From NCBI GenBank assembly GCA_033557465.1, contig CM066031.1, positions 1,673,322,800 through 1,673,386,799 on the forward strand: a DNA stretch of 64,000 nt, in the 5' to 3' direction. Below the pieces are notes generated by a model. The model was not told the origin of the DNA, did not search any database, and saw nothing but the letters and a program-made list of their open reading frames with translations. The position numbers were made by a program, and so were the translations under genes. This DNA comes from Ichthyophis bannanicus (lineage: Eukaryota > Chordata > Amphibia > Gymnophiona > Ichthyophiidae). This document shows positions 51,734 through 62,990 of this stretch, piece by piece. Position 1 is the first letter of the stretch; each line of letters opens with the position of its first letter.

Positions 51734-54700
51734 CTAAGTTGCTGGTTGCCGTCTCAGAGTAACTCGCAAAGGTGCATCAAGATGCTGCTCCGCGGTCCAC
51801 TGCTCAGGTTCTGGAGCTGCTGCGGGCTTGACTCTGCTGTGGTGGATCCAGGCGTCGATCTCCGCTACCTTTACTGCAGTTGGGGTAGACAGGATGACGG
51901 TGTATGGTCCCTTCCAATGGGGTTCCAGCGGTGTCTTCTTCCAATCTTTGATCCACACCGAGGTACCAGGCTGGTAGGGATGCAGGGGTTCAGTCAAGTT
52001 GATAGGCAACTGGTCTTGGATCCACGCATGGAGAGTCTGCAGAACAAAACTAAGAGCTAGGAGTTCTTGCCTGGTTATTTCTGAACCAATTTGGGCTAGA
52101 CTTCCTTTAATTCCTTGCACTATTGGTGGGGGTTTACCATACAGAACTTCAAAAGGGGAAAATCCTGTTGACTTCACAGGAGCTGAGCGTATTCTGAGTA
52201 AGGCTATTGGGAGCACTTGGGGCCACTTCAAGTGTGTCTCCTGGCAAAGCTTAGACATTTGGGCTTTTAAGGTACGATTCATTCGCTCAACTTTCCCTGA
52301 ACTCTGGGGTCTGTATGCAGTGTGGAGTTTCCATTGTATCTGTAGGGCTTTTGCTAACTGTTGAGTAACCTGGGAAACAAATGAGGGTCCATTGTCTGAC
52401 CCTATTACTGCTGGAATTCCAAATCTAGGGACAATCTCTCTCAATAAAACTTTGGTGACTTCTCTAGCTTTTTCGGTTCTGGTTGGAAAGGCTTCTACCC
52501 ACCCAGAGAAAGTACAAACTAATACTAACAGGTAGTGGTATCCACTGGCTTTTGGCATTTCAGTAAAATCAATCTGCAGGTGGTGCATGGGGGTTACACC
52601 TCCTGACTGAACTCGAGGTGGTGGTGTGGGACCTTGCTTGGCATTGTTTTTGGCACAAATTTGACACTGGCGTGCTACTGAGGCTGATAGGGCTGGTAAC
52701 ATGGCAATGTAGAAATGTGGTCTAAGTGCTTTTTCCATAGCGGTCTTCCCATAGTGTGTGGCTTCATGGAAAGCTTTGACAAAGGCTGGTCCTAACAATT
52801 CGGGAATTACTATTTGTCCTGGGGGTTGACTGCCCTCTGCTAGTGGCAGTTCAATCCACCCATCTTTCAGTACTCCATCTTCTCTGGCACAGTAGTAGTC
52901 TAATTCTTTGGTGGTATATCGTGGTGTCCATGAGTTCAAGGGTACTGGAAAGAATGCTGCCTGCATCGGCATGGCTTGTGGCAAAATTTGTCCTGTCATA
53001 GCTGCTTGTCGTGCTGAAGCATCTGCAAATCTGTTTCCTCGGGCAACTTCTCCTTTTCCTGCTTGATGTCCTCTGCAATGCATGACAGCTACACGAGTTG
53101 GGGCCCATACTGCATCAAGTAGCATCAGTATCTCGGGGCCATACTTAACTGATTTTCCTCCGGATGTGATGAGTCCTCTTTCTTTGTAGAGAGCTCCATG
53201 GGCATGTAAGGTGGTGAAGGCATACTTAGAGTCTGTATATACATTCAACACAAGTCTTGTACCTAGTAGTAGTGCTCGGGTAAGTGCTATCAATTCTGCT
53301 TTCTGGGCTGATGTGCCTGAGGCTAGGGCTGATGACTCAACAACTTCATGTTGAGTGACTACTGCATATCCGGCACAGCGTCGTCCATTGATGATGAGAC
53401 TGCTTCCATCAACATAATAGATTTGGTCAGGATTGTCTATGGGCACATCTGTGAGATCAGGTCGGCTTGAAAATACAGTGTCCATGACTTCTATACAGTC
53501 ATGCTCTGGGAGTTCTTCACTAATAGGTATCAATGTGGCTGGATTCAAGGCATGGCTCACTTCCAGTTGTATCTGTGGGTTTTCACATAGCATGCTCTGA
53601 TATTTCAACATTCGGGAATTGGTGAGCCAATGATTTGCTTTCTGTTCCATAAGGGCAAGGACTGCATGTGGCACAGTGACTCGTATATTCTGTCCTAGTG
53701 TGAGCTTGTCTGCTTCACTCACCAACAATGCTGTAGCTGCAACTGCTCTCAGGCAAGGTGGCCATCCTTTGGCCACAGTATCCAATTGTTTCGATAGGTA
53801 TGCTACAGGTCGTTCCCAATTTCCCAATTTCTGAGTCAACATGCCTAAGGCATTTCCTTGTGCTTCATGTACGAACAAGTGGAAAGGCTTATGAACATCT
53901 GGTAGTCCAAGGGCTGGTGATGACATCAATTCTTCCTTCAACGTTTTGAAGGCTGTATCCTGCTCAGGTCCCCACTCCAGTGGCGACTTTTCTTCTCCTT
54001 TTGTGGCTTCATACAGTGGCTTAGCAATTTGGGCAAAGTTGGGAATCCAGATTCGGCAATATCCTGCCGCTCCCAGAAAGGCTCTGACTTGCTTTCTGGT
54101 TGTTGGGGTTGGAATTCTGCATACTGCTTCTTTTCTTTCTCTGCCTAATTTTCGGCTTCCTTGGGTTATGCGAAAGCCCAAGTATTTCACTTCTTTTTGG
54201 CATAGTTGTGCTTTTGCTCTGGAAACTTTGTATCCAGCTTCATCTAGTAACTGCAAGAGGTCTTTGGTGGCTTGTATACATTCACTTTCTGATACAGCAG
54301 CTATCAGCAGATCGTCCACGTATTGGAGAAGCACTCTCTTCCCCGGGGCCACTGGATAGCTGGAAAGGTCTTGATTCAGTGCAGCACTAAAGATGGTAGG
54401 CGAATTCTTGAATCCTTGGGGTAATCGCGTCCAGGTGAGTTGGCCCCCTCTTCCAGAGATGGGGTCCTGCCATTCAAATGCAAACAATATCTGACTCTCG
54501 GGGGCTAATCTTATGCAAAAGAATGCATCTTTTAAATCTAAAACAGTGAAGTGGGTGGCTTCAGCAGGAATTAGTCCTAGAAGAGTGTAAGGATTGGGTA
54601 CAACTGGATGTATAGTCTCAACTGCTTCATTCACTCTTCTTAGATCTTGCACTGGGCGGTAGTCATCTGTTCCAGGCTTTTTCACTGGCAGAAGTGGGGT

Positions 54701-55126
54701 GTTCCATGGGGATTGACATACTTTCAGTAGGCCATGTTCTAGTAATCTTTGCAAGTGGCGGTGGATGCCTTCAATTGCAGCTCTAGGGAGAGGGTACTGT
54801 TTGACATGTACTGGTGTAGCACTAGGCTTGAGAATTACAATTACTGGAGCTATATGTTTGGCTAGGCCTGGAGGACTGCCTTCTGCCCATACTCCAGGTG
54901 GGGCATCAATACTTTTCAAGGTTTGTTCGAAATAGGTGTCTTGGACAGAATCATCACTGTAATATCTCCATTCTTCTTCTCGGGGAACTGTGAGCAGCAT
55001 TATTCCTGCTGGTTTGGCTTGCGAATTTACTGTCATTTGCATTTCTCCTCTTTCAGTGAAGGATATTTGGGCCTGTAGCTTGGCTAACATATCTCGTCCC
55101 AGTAGTGGCACTGGACATTCAGGCAT
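51734..55126 (-). CDS. pol: Provirus 1 pol: protease end, reverse transcriptase, RNase H, integrase
   Basis: The open frame of 1,130 residues begins in the last part of the protease (PLLGRD). RT shows VLDLKDAFF (about 195-203) and the active site QYVDDLL (YVDD at 269-272). RNase H has D573, E611, D632 and D702 in the expected motifs. Integrase has the HHCC zinc site (H787, H791, C821, C824) and the catalytic DDE residues in DFTEM (D853), SDNGPSF (D911) and GKVERMN (E947). The C terminus has the WKGPYTV segment typical of gamma-type integrases. The listed ATG is only the first in the frame; the native product would be made by readthrough from gag and cleaved. Confidence 0.95.
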   Translation of the reverse strand: MPECPVPLLGRDMLAKLQAQISFTERGEMQMTVNSQAKPAGIMLLTVPREEEWRYYSDDSVQDTYFEQTLKSIDAPPGVWAEGSPPGLAKHIAPVIVILKPSATPVHVKQYPLPRAAIEGIHRHLQRLLEHGLLKVCQSPWNTPLLPVKKPGTDDYRPVQDLRRVNEAVETIHPVVPNPYTLLGLIPAEATHFTVLDLKDAFFCIRLAPESQILFAFEWQDPISGRGGQLTWTRLPQGFKNSPTIFSAALNQDLSSYPVAPGKRVLLQYVDDLLIAAVSESECIQATKDLLQLLDEAGYKVSRAKAQLCQKEVKYLGFRITQGSRKLGRERKEAVCRIPTPTTRKQVRAFLGAAGYCRIWIPNFAQIAKPLYEATKGEEKSPLEWGPEQDTAFKTLKEELMSSPALGLPDVHKPFHLFVHEAQGNALGMLTQKLGNWERPVAYLSKQLDTVAKGWPPCLRAVAATALLVSEADKLTLGQNIRVTVPHAVLALMEQKANHWLTNSRMLKYQSMLCENPQIQLEVSHALNPATLIPISEELPEHDCIEVMDTVFSSRPDLTDVPIDNPDQIYYVDGSSLIINGRRCAGYAVVTQHEVVESSALASGTSAQKAELIALTRALLLGTRLVLNVYTDSKYAFTTLHAHGALYKERGLITSGGKSVKYGPEILMLLDAVWAPTRVAVMHCRGHQAGKGEVARGNRFADASARQAAMTGQILPQAMPMQAAFFPVPLNSWTPRYTTKELDYYCAREDGVLKDGWIELPLAEGSQPPGQIVIPELLGPAFVKAFHEATHYGKTAMEKALRPHFYIAMLPALSASVARQCQICAKNNAKQGPTPPPRVQSGGVTPMHHLQIDFTEMPKASGYHYLLVLVCTFSGWVEAFPTRTEKAREVTKVLLREIVPRFGIPAVIGSDNGPSFVSQVTQQLAKALQIQWKLHTAYRPQSSGKVERMNRTLKAQMSKLCQETHLKWPQVLPIALLRIRSAPVKSTGFSPFEVLYGKPPPIVQGIKGSLAQIGSEITRQELLALSFVLQTLHAWIQDQLPINLTEPLHPYQPGTSVWIKDWKKTPLEPHWKGPYTVILSTPTAVKVAEIDAWIHHSRVKPAAAPEPEQWTAEQHLDAPLRVTLRRQPAT

Positions 55127-55215
55127 GTAAAGGAATTGATGAGTTATTTGCTGTCCTCCTAGACTGCATATGCGATTCTGAAGAAAAGGTTTTGTAGCTT
55201 TGGCACCAGTTGCTC

Positions 55216-55374
55216 CTACGATGGTACTGCTTTTGTAGAAAATGGGGCTATCTTCTTGTCTACTACTGAATGTTCTGCTCCAGTATCAACCATAAAGTTC
55301 ATAACTTGGTCTCCTATTTGTATTCCGACCATAGGCTCCTGGAGACCTAAAGCAAATTCGGAGCCCGGTCTGTC
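55216..55374 (-). pseudogene. Provirus 1 protease, 5' part, frameshifted
   Basis: Directly after the gag TAG and in the same frame comes the protease, with its active-site DTGA at 55276-55287. The frame reaches a stop at 55216-55218, while the rest of the protease is in the pol frame. A 1-base indel between about 55218 and 55275 would account for this. It is probably one of two lesions that disable the provirus. Confidence 0.82.
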
Positions 55375-57303
55375 CTAATCCACGTCATCTTCATCATAGG
55401 CTGTTGCCGCCAATGCTTGCACGGCTTCTCCTCTTTCACGCTGATGTTGCTCTCGATTGGCTCCTCCGCGATGTCGGGGACGGCCTCGTCTTTCTTCTCT
55501 CCATTGATGATTGTGTTCGTCATCTTCGTGGGCGTCTTCGAGTTGCGGGCATGCATCTCTCCAATGTCCTTCCTCCCTGCAGTAGGCGCATTGGTTTACG
55601 CCTAGTTGGGGCCGGCTTCCACCTCGGCCCCGCCCCCTTCCTCTGCTCCTTCGACTAGGGACACCTCCCCTTTTCTGTTCAACTATGGCCGCAGCCAAAA
55701 AATCAGCTTTCTTCTTCATCTTTCGATCACATTTTTTCTGTCTTTCATTATCACGATTCACATACACTTTATGAGCGACTTCCAATAACTGTGTTGCATT
55801 CATGCCCGCAAACCTTTCTAATTTCTGTAATTTACGTCTAATGTCTGGTTGAGACTGATTTACAAAAGCAGAATTCACCATGCATAAACTTCCTGGTGCA
55901 TCGGGATCATAGGGAGTATACATTCTATATGCTTCAGTTAACCTCTCATAAAACACTGCTGGACTCTCATCTATGCCTTGGTTAACTTCAGTAACTTTGG
56001 AAAGGTTCATAGCTTTCTGGCCCCCCCTTTTCAGGCCTTGTAACAAGCCTTGGCGAAAACGGGCTAGGGCTCTGGATCCTCTTTCAGTATTCGGATCCCA
56101 TCGGGGGTCTTCATTCGGGAATTCCCTCTGGGCTGCTTCCCGTTGGTCTATTCTTTCTCCTCCTCATTCTGGAGCTACAGGGTTATCTGCCAGCCACTCA
56201 ATAGCTGCTTTTTTAATTCGTGTCCGCTCCTCCGTAGTAAATAAAGTGGACAGGAGCTGACGGCAATCTGCCCATGTGGGTTGATGGATTTCCATAATAG
56301 TATTCACTAATTCTGTAAGCTCTTGGGGTTTATTGGTATAGGAGGCATAATGCGTCCTCCAATTTAACAAATCAGTTGTAGAGAAGGGGACATACACATA
56401 GCTTGGGGGTCCCGCTACCACCTCATTATCGTCATTCCTTACAGGCACTCCCGGGACTTGCCGTAAAGGCATCATCTTAGCAGTGGAGGTCTTTTGGGAT
56501 CTAAGCAATATTTTTGTAACTTTCCTATCAGGGCTCTTTTTCTTCTTTTCTACAGGCTTATCAAGGGTTACTTTCTTTTCTATATGCTTTGTCTTGGATT
56601 TACTTTTTACTGGCAGGCTAACACTGGCGGTCGCTTCTACACTGTCAGTCTCACTCGGGGAATTCTCAGTTTCTTCCTTCTCTGTTTCTGTATCTGACTC
56701 GCCTTTCTCTGTCTCTGTCTCAGTAGAATCATCTTCTTCAACTAAAGGAAGCTCATCTTCCTGCTCTTCGGGAGGTGGCTCAGGGGTTGGGTCCCGCACC
56801 CGCTGTCTCCGGGGCTCTGGGGCAGGACGCCGGGCTACTCTTACTGGGCCCGGGGTTCTAGGCTGTCGGGGAACTACTTCTGGGGAATCAGGATCGACCA
56901 GGATGGGTTTCTTCCTGGATTTCTCATCTTTCCCTTTCTTACTAGGCTGTTCTTTTTCTGTTTTCTGACTATGATCTGTTTTCGCTAACATTATTCTGCA
57001 CTGCTCTTCATAGCAGCGCTGCGCCCAAGGGGGCGGATCTTCACAAATACTTAACCAGGAATCTATATAGGGGTACTGATCGGGGTGCGCTATCCGCACC
57101 CTACGGTGCACTAACTGGATAATTCCTACATTAAAGGTTCCCTCTCGGGGCCAGGTAGGGTCTAAATCGGGCCACTCCCTAGTACACAAAATCTGTAAAC
57201 GGGCTGCAGTCATTTTAATACCATAATCTCCGGAATATCCCTCTTTAAAATGTGCGATCATACATTCTAATGGAGTGTTCCTAGTAGACCCCGCCCCTCC
57301 CAT
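55375..57303 (-). pseudogene. gag: Provirus 1 gag, one in-frame stop
   Basis: The best start is the ATG at 57303, which gives MGGAGS, a myristoylation-type N terminus; the frame extends upstream without ATG. The matrix domain (residues 1-100) has WPREGTFN and DPPPW-type motifs of gammaretroviral gag. A long acidic, proline-rich and lysine-rich linker follows, then a PPSY motif and the capsid (from about 56390). A TGA at 56164-56166 breaks the capsid; the same frame continues with the capsid end and a nucleocapsid zinc knuckle CAYCREEGHWRDAC near 55570. The gene ends in TAG at 55375-55377, where protease follows in frame. Confidence 0.88.
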
Positions 57304-58016
57304 TTCGATGTGTGCGCGCAACAACAGACAAAAGGGAAAAGGAGGGCGGACCGTGGGTAAGGGGTCCTCACGGCCCTAGAAACGTATAAGGAGAACAAAT
57401 AACAAGACAAGACGACAATCGCTTCCCCCTTTTTGCGACCTGAACGCGGTCGCCCGGTCAGGAAATGCGCTACTCAGGGGTCCGCCTTCGCTTGGTCCGT
57501 GCTGCCAGACCTCTCATACACACCTCATTCACACAATCATGCTAGCAACGTATCCCAGAATGCATTCTTTTCTATCTATTCTGACTAGTCTTGTTCAATT
57601 ACCAAAATACAAGAAGACGGGAGTTTCGCCCTGCGAATACTCATGCGGGGGTACTCGGTCCGTCTTTGAGAGGTGATCAAGCTCTCTTACCAATTTCCAA
57701 GTTCCAAGTTCAAACGGCAGCACTGCTCTTTCTTATCTGTCTAGACATACCAAATCAAAACTATACTCACCGGATCCGGTCCTCAAACTCCCCAAGCAGG
57801 CGCATGAGTTGGACCTTGGACTCCCCTCACTCGGGTTCGAGGCGTTGGCTCCAGCCGGGCCCGGCACCCGCCGAGGTCCGACCATCTCCCTCCGATGCAA
57901 TGGACCGGCGGCGCCAGGAAGCAGCCCCCGTCGGAAGGGCGCGATCCCGGCAGGACCAAGCCTATAGAGGCGGAAAGTCGTGGTATATTGCCCTATATAC
58001 ACTCTGATTCCACAAC
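57304..58016 (-). other. Provirus 1 leader
   Basis: About 710 bases between the primer site and gag. It would carry the splice donor and packaging signal. Words such as GCATGATTGTGTGAATGA are shared with the leader of provirus 2. Confidence 0.7.
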
Positions 58017-58034
58017 TTCCCGGCCAACGCACCA
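58017..58034 (-). promoter_or_regulatory. Provirus 1 primer binding site, tRNA-Gly
   Basis: TGGTGCGTTGGCCGGGAA on the minus strand, 6 bases after the 5' LTR, is complementary to the 3' end of a vertebrate tRNA-Gly (UCC type, from memory of its sequence). The same 18-mer occurs in provirus 2. Confidence 0.92.
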
Positions 58035-58040
58035 AGAATA

Positions 58041-58633
58041 TGTAGCAGCAGAGCGCAGACAAACCAATGATACCAGGAGTCTGTTCAGAAGGTCCAAATC
58101 ATTTATTTGTGCACAAGTCTCAAGCAGAATCAAATTCAAAATGGCTGAGCAAAGTTCTCTGGCAATACAACAACTTTTATAGACTTTTGCTCTATTCTAG
58201 GTATAGAAAAACATTTCATTGGTCCCGGTAACCTCCCGTACCTCTTCTATTGGTCCCGGTACTGATATGATTATCCAATTATGTTCTTTTAGTGGGCTCA
58301 GCACCTGCTTACCCCCCTTCTAGTCCCAATTACAATGGTCAGTTCACCAACTTGTTACTTTCCTACTTTCAAGGCTATTGGGCTAGTTAATACGTGCAGG
58401 GAAGCAGGGCTCTATAACTTCTCTGTCAGCAGTTTTAAAAATTAATTTCTGTATTTTTCCATCTGTTCTGCTTGTCTAAGCTAATTCAATACTTTTACTG
58501 AGTTCTAATTCTATAGCAGCATATTGGGGGATGTGCAATTCCTATGGGCCTCTTCACAAGCTTCATTTACAGGTCAAGCTAGCTAGGCTTGCTTATGTCA
58601 GACACTGTGGATCACAGGCCTACACCTGCCACA
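58041..58633 (-). repeat. Provirus 1 5' LTR
   Basis: Nearly identical to the 3' LTR. TATAAAA at 58175-58181 and AATAAA at 58103-58108 (plus-strand coordinates). Transcription would run leftward. Confidence 0.95.
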
Positions 58634-58637
58634 CCAT

Positions 58638-58847
58638 ATCTTTATGTATATAGTTTCTAGTATACTGCCTATGTCAATATGTAAATAGTTACCCATGTTC
58701 TCCAAGTTCTATTCCCTATTATGATGTAAACTCTATCAGTCTTCACTGATCTGAGTATTCTTTGTTAATTGTAAACCGCACTGATAACAAATAGTGCGGT
58801 ATATAAGAATTGTTAAATAAAATAAAATAAATAAATAAATATCAGCA
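58638..58847 (+). repeat. L2 LINE (copy 3), 3' tail
   Basis: This is the 3' end of the LINE interrupted by provirus 1. It has GTAAACCGCACTGATAAC and GTGCGGTATATAAG, ending in (AAATA)n. This tail is shared by the SINEs. Confidence 0.8.
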
Positions 58848-59144
58848 ATAGACCAAGAAGAGCCAATAATGACAACATGATCGGCAGACCTGCAGGATAC
58901 CACAAGACTAAACAAATAACTTCAAAAAGAGCTCCATCACTACTGGCATCCACACTATGGAACTCCCTCCCAACGAGCCCGAGGACATTAAATGACATCA
59001 CAGACTTCTGCAAAGCCCTTAAAACCCTGTTCTTTATAGAAACATATGAACTTACAGACAACAGTCCCCACCCGAACAGTAATACAACCACCTCCGACAA
59101 CTAGACAGCCACTCATCCCAACTAGACACATGAGTTCATTGTAC
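58848..59144 (+). pseudogene. L2-like LINE fragment
   Basis: An open stretch at 58877-59104 encodes PSLLASTLWNSLPTSPRTL and FCKALKTLFF, the conserved end of L2-type proteins. Provirus 2 begins at 59145. Confidence 0.72.
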
Positions 59145-59782
59145 TGTGGTAGGCGACGGCCTATGATCCATGCTAATTGAACTAAGCAGACAGGCCTGAG
59201 CAGCTTGACCTGTAACTGAAGCCTGTAGTTAGGCCCAGAGGAATGAAAACCCCCCTGAATGATGACACCATAGAATTGAAACTTAACTCAGTTTAACTGA
59301 ACATAGCTAAGCAGAAACGAAACTTATAAAAGACAGAAAACAGCTCTAATTGGTACTGATAAGAGAGCACAGCTTCTATGGAATTAATTAACTCTGCAAA
59401 AAGCAAGGTTACAGTGCCCTGCTTCCCATATGTTTTAACAAGCTCAGCGACCTTGGAGGAGAGAAGTAACAAGTTGGAGACACTGACCATTGTAATTGGG
59501 ACTAGAAGGGGGGCAACCAGGTGCTGGGCCCAGACCAGAGTCCCGATTGGGTAGCCATATCAGTACCGGGACCAATAGATGGGTGAGAGGGGTACTGGGA
59601 CCAATGAAAAGTTTGCCTATGCTTAGAATGGACAAGAAAGCTATAAAAGTTGTTGTTTTACTAGAAGCCATTGCTCAGCCATTTTGAAATTGCTTATTGC
59701 TTGAGCCATGTGCACATTAAACTGGCTTGGATCCTTGAAAATACTCCTGGATTTATTTATTGCATGCTTATCTGCTGCTACA
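59145..59782 (+). repeat. Provirus 2 5' LTR
   Basis: It starts TGTGGTAGG and ends GCTGCTACA. TATAAAA lies at 59642-59648 and an ATTAAA poly(A)-type signal at 59716-59721. The first 100 bases and the region around the TATA box resemble the LTR of provirus 1, so the two belong to related lineages. Confidence 0.9.
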
Positions 59783-59786
59783 TTCT

Positions 59787-59804
59787 TGGTGCGTTGGCCG
59801 GGAA
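59787..59804 (+). promoter_or_regulatory. Provirus 2 primer binding site, tRNA-Gly
   Basis: The same 18-mer as in provirus 1, 4 bases after the LTR. Confidence 0.92.
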
Positions 59805-62800
59805 GTGCGAGTGGTGGATAGTGTTCAAGTGAATAAATCCACGTAATTCGCCTTGAGGTTTGGTCCAGTTGGAACCATGCCAATCCGACGCAGGGGAATC
59901 TCCCTGGGCCCACCGATCCTCTTGTATCGGAGGGAGTTCTGCCTGGCCTCGGCAGGCACTGAGTCCAGCTGGCTAACACTTCCGACCCGGGGGAGTCCAG
60001 GATCCAACTCAGAAGCTTGGGAACCAGATCTGGTAAGTATAGTTTTGAAAACCTGTCTAGACAGATGAGTTAGAACTGCAGTTTGAAACTTGTAACTTGT
60101 AATCTCGAGAACTTGGAACTTGGAATTTGGAATTTGGTAATGAGAGCACTGATCCCCTCTCAAGGACGGTCCTATTAACCTTGCATGAGTATGCGCGAGG
60201 TGAAGCCATCGTCCTTCTTGTTTGGTAAGACTTAAGTCTTTGTTTGAAAATCCTTGCATGAGTATTCGCGAGGTACAGCTGTTTAAAAAAAAAAAAAAAA
60301 TCATGATTTAGTCTAGTCAGAACAGACAGGAACTTGGAATTTGTAATCTCGAGATATTGGGAATTGGTAAGAGAGCATGATCACCTCTCAAGGAAGGGCC
60401 GAGTAACCCCGCATGGGAATTCGCCGGGTGAAACCCTCATCCTTTTTGTAATTGGGAAAAAGACTAGTCAGAATAGATAGAAAGGAATGCATTCTGAGAT
60501 ACGTTGCTAGCATGATTGTGTGAATGAAGTGTGAATGAGAGGTCTGGCAGCACGGACCAAGCGAGAGTGGACTCTGGACTAGCACAGTTCCTAGTCGGGT
60601 GACTGCGTCTAGGTCGCGAAACGGATGAAGCGTTTGGTGTATTGTCCGTCCTGTGTATTTGATTTTTGTTATCTGTTGAAACCACGAGTTTCCCTTCTGT
60701 TATAAATGTGAGATTATTATGTTGAGTACTTTGTGACAGTTCACTGGTTAAGAAATTGTATTAATAGAGCAGAATGAAGACCCAAAACACCTACGGTCAT
60801 TTTTAGAAATCAAAAAGCTGGTCTCACCCAGTTGGTTTTAGCACAGTGAAAAAGCTGACAGGGGGCGTGTCTGTGCAGGAGAATGTTTGGTGCTGTTTAA
60901 CCCTATGCAGGCATGTTTTTCAACGATCTGCTGCTGGACTAATCAGGACAATTATACCTGTTTCTACCTGTTTTTATTCACTTTGTTCTGATAGTAATGT
61001 TCCTCCTGCTGTGGTCATGTATTGTGTACCATTCAATAAGAATATTTAGTCAGAATTTTAGTTTTGAAGGTTGTATTAATCATCAGAGCTCCGCAAACAG
61101 TTTTTAGTTATATTCTCTGCTCTGTCTGCATTTCTAAGTCAATTGAGCCTGTTATATTGCTGTTACTTTGCAGAACTATCCAGGAGGTGACGGGTTTAGT
61201 TCAGTTATAGTGTGTAGGGTAAGATTAGTTATTCCGGTCAGATAGGTATAATATATTTGTGGGCTTAGCTTTGCCCTGTGTTTTATGATTCAAATAGGAA
61301 ATGATAAAGAACTGTTTTTGTTTTTCCTTTGATCTACAAAGTAATTAGATCACGACTTAACATTGATTTAAATTGTTTTTTTCTGGCATCTCTGTCCATG
61401 TGAATGAGAAGTCTCTTTTTATGAGCACAGTTCAATTGTTTCCCCGCGAGCAGAGGGGTGTGGCTTCCACATATCCTTAAAAAAAAAAAAAAAAAGGTTC
61501 TGGAGAGACAGCTGGAGACTGCAGGAAATTTCTCCTAGGAATGAAAAGGGACTGCCGATTTGAAAAGTCTCTTCATTTAATCGAAGCGTGATGAATTTAT
61601 AATTAGTTTTTTCTCTGGTTTCACTAGCTCTGTTTAACCAAAAGTTTTAAAAACAAAGTTTATCTTTTTATGAATGAGTATAAGTCATTTGAATGCATGC
61701 TTCCCCTCTGTGCTGGTTACTAATGAACAAATCAGTTAGCTTTTCTGTATTTAAAAAAAAAAAGGGAAAGGTGTACTGTATTTTATGAAAAATATCCGGA
61801 ATGTCTTTTAAATATTTGCTTCCTGAACTAAAAAAATAATTTCTTTTGCAGAGACATGCTGACAGATAGCTATAGTTCTCTCTATAAGAAGCATAATGGA
61901 TGTATGTGCTCAATCTAAGTGTTTCCTGCCTGCCCTATGTTTACAGAAATAATAAGTGTCTTTTCAAGTATGATCAAGAATTTCAGTAAGGGATTTACTG
62001 AAGATTATGAAATGTCTCTGTCCCAATCAGGATTTTGCCCCAGAATTTCTAGATATCCTGTCTCGTCTCTCTCTCTCTCTCTGTAAGTAGTTCAGTTCAG
62101 AGTGCTTAAGGGGGGGATGGAGCCCAGTCCACCGATGATGTCAAACCCCCCCCCCCCCCCAGTGGGCGTGAACTAATGTGCCCACAGCAGAGAAGTGGAT
62201 GCTTAAAAAAAAAAAAAATCAACCTCCTGGATAGAGCATTGCTAGGAGAAACAGAATCCAGGAGAGGGGGGGGGGGGGGACTACAGATTCCCAAGTAGTT
62301 TGCTAGCCACCTCTGCAACAGGGGAATGTCCACCCCCTCCGGACTAGAAGTGAAAGTCAGCTGACCAGACTTGTTTAGAACTGAAAAAAAAAAAAAACTG
62401 CATTATACACTGAGAAGTTTTAGGACTTGATTGAACTAATGAACGGAAATTGCAAAGAACTGGATGAATTTGCGGGCATAATGGTTAAATGAAAGTTAAT
62501 CAGAGGGTGTGTGAATTGTGAAAATAAATGTAACAGAGAAAGTGAATGATATTTTAGTTGAATGATGTGAGGAGGTTATCTTAATTGAAGGAACAGAGGA
62601 AGTGAAAAACTGGGTGTGAGTACGCCCATTATAGAAAAAGAAGGACATTAGAGAAGTGAATGCCCGTATCTTGACTCCACCCCAGGAGGGAGTACTTGAT
62701 TGTAGAATCATAGACAGAATAAAACCAAGCACAGTGTTTCAGCACGAGAGTGGAGCAGCTATAGCGTGAGTGGCAGCCTGAGAGGGCTACAGCATGGATG

Positions 62801-62990
62801 AAGACTAGGCCAGACCGGACTCTCCAGTTTCCCTGGGTCCCCAGGAGTCAGTCTGAAAAATAGGGGACCAATATATGGACTTTTATGGGGGATACAGGAG
62901 CAGAATACTAAAGCCAGTAGCCCCTGTGTTTTTCTCGCAAAGCCTTTTCTGCAGAACCACATGTGTGAACTAGAAAAAAAAAAATAATAA
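59805..62990 (+). other. Provirus 2 leader and gag-less segment
   Basis: The first 830 bases are leader, with a duplicated stretch (about 60105-60230 and 60325-60440; shared CTCTCAAGGA and GCATGAGTAT or GCATGGGAAT words). From about 60640 to 62990 no gag is seen in any frame. It is AT-rich, with poly(A) runs (61480, 61752, 62205, 62385), a (TC)n at 62062-62081 and C and G runs at 62147 and 62267. Gag may have been replaced by foreign sequence or has decayed beyond recognition. Confidence 0.6.

Larger units (their letters stand above)
48678..58633 (-). mobile_element. Endogenous gammaretrovirus-like provirus 1
   Basis: This is a complete 9,956-bp provirus on the minus strand, flanked by the 4-bp target duplication CCAT (48674-48677 and 58634-58637). 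The two LTRs (592 and 593 bp) differ by four substitutions and one indel by eye, so integration is recent. The order on the minus strand is LTR, tRNA-Gly primer site, gag, protease, pol, env, polypurine tract, LTR. Pol and env are open; gag has one in-frame TGA and the protease one frameshift. It is inserted in the tail of an L2 LINE. The gag-pol junction is a single TAG in the same frame, as in gammaretroviruses. Confidence 0.95.

Noticed and set aside
55375..55377. TAG at the gag end as a damaging mutation
   Set aside because: Protease with DTGA follows in the same frame, which fits normal gamma-type stop-codon readthrough; the TGA at 56164-56166 is the likely lesion instead.
56483..56968. 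161-residue serine-rich plus-strand frame
   Set aside because: It is antisense to the acidic and lysine-rich linker of provirus 1 gag.
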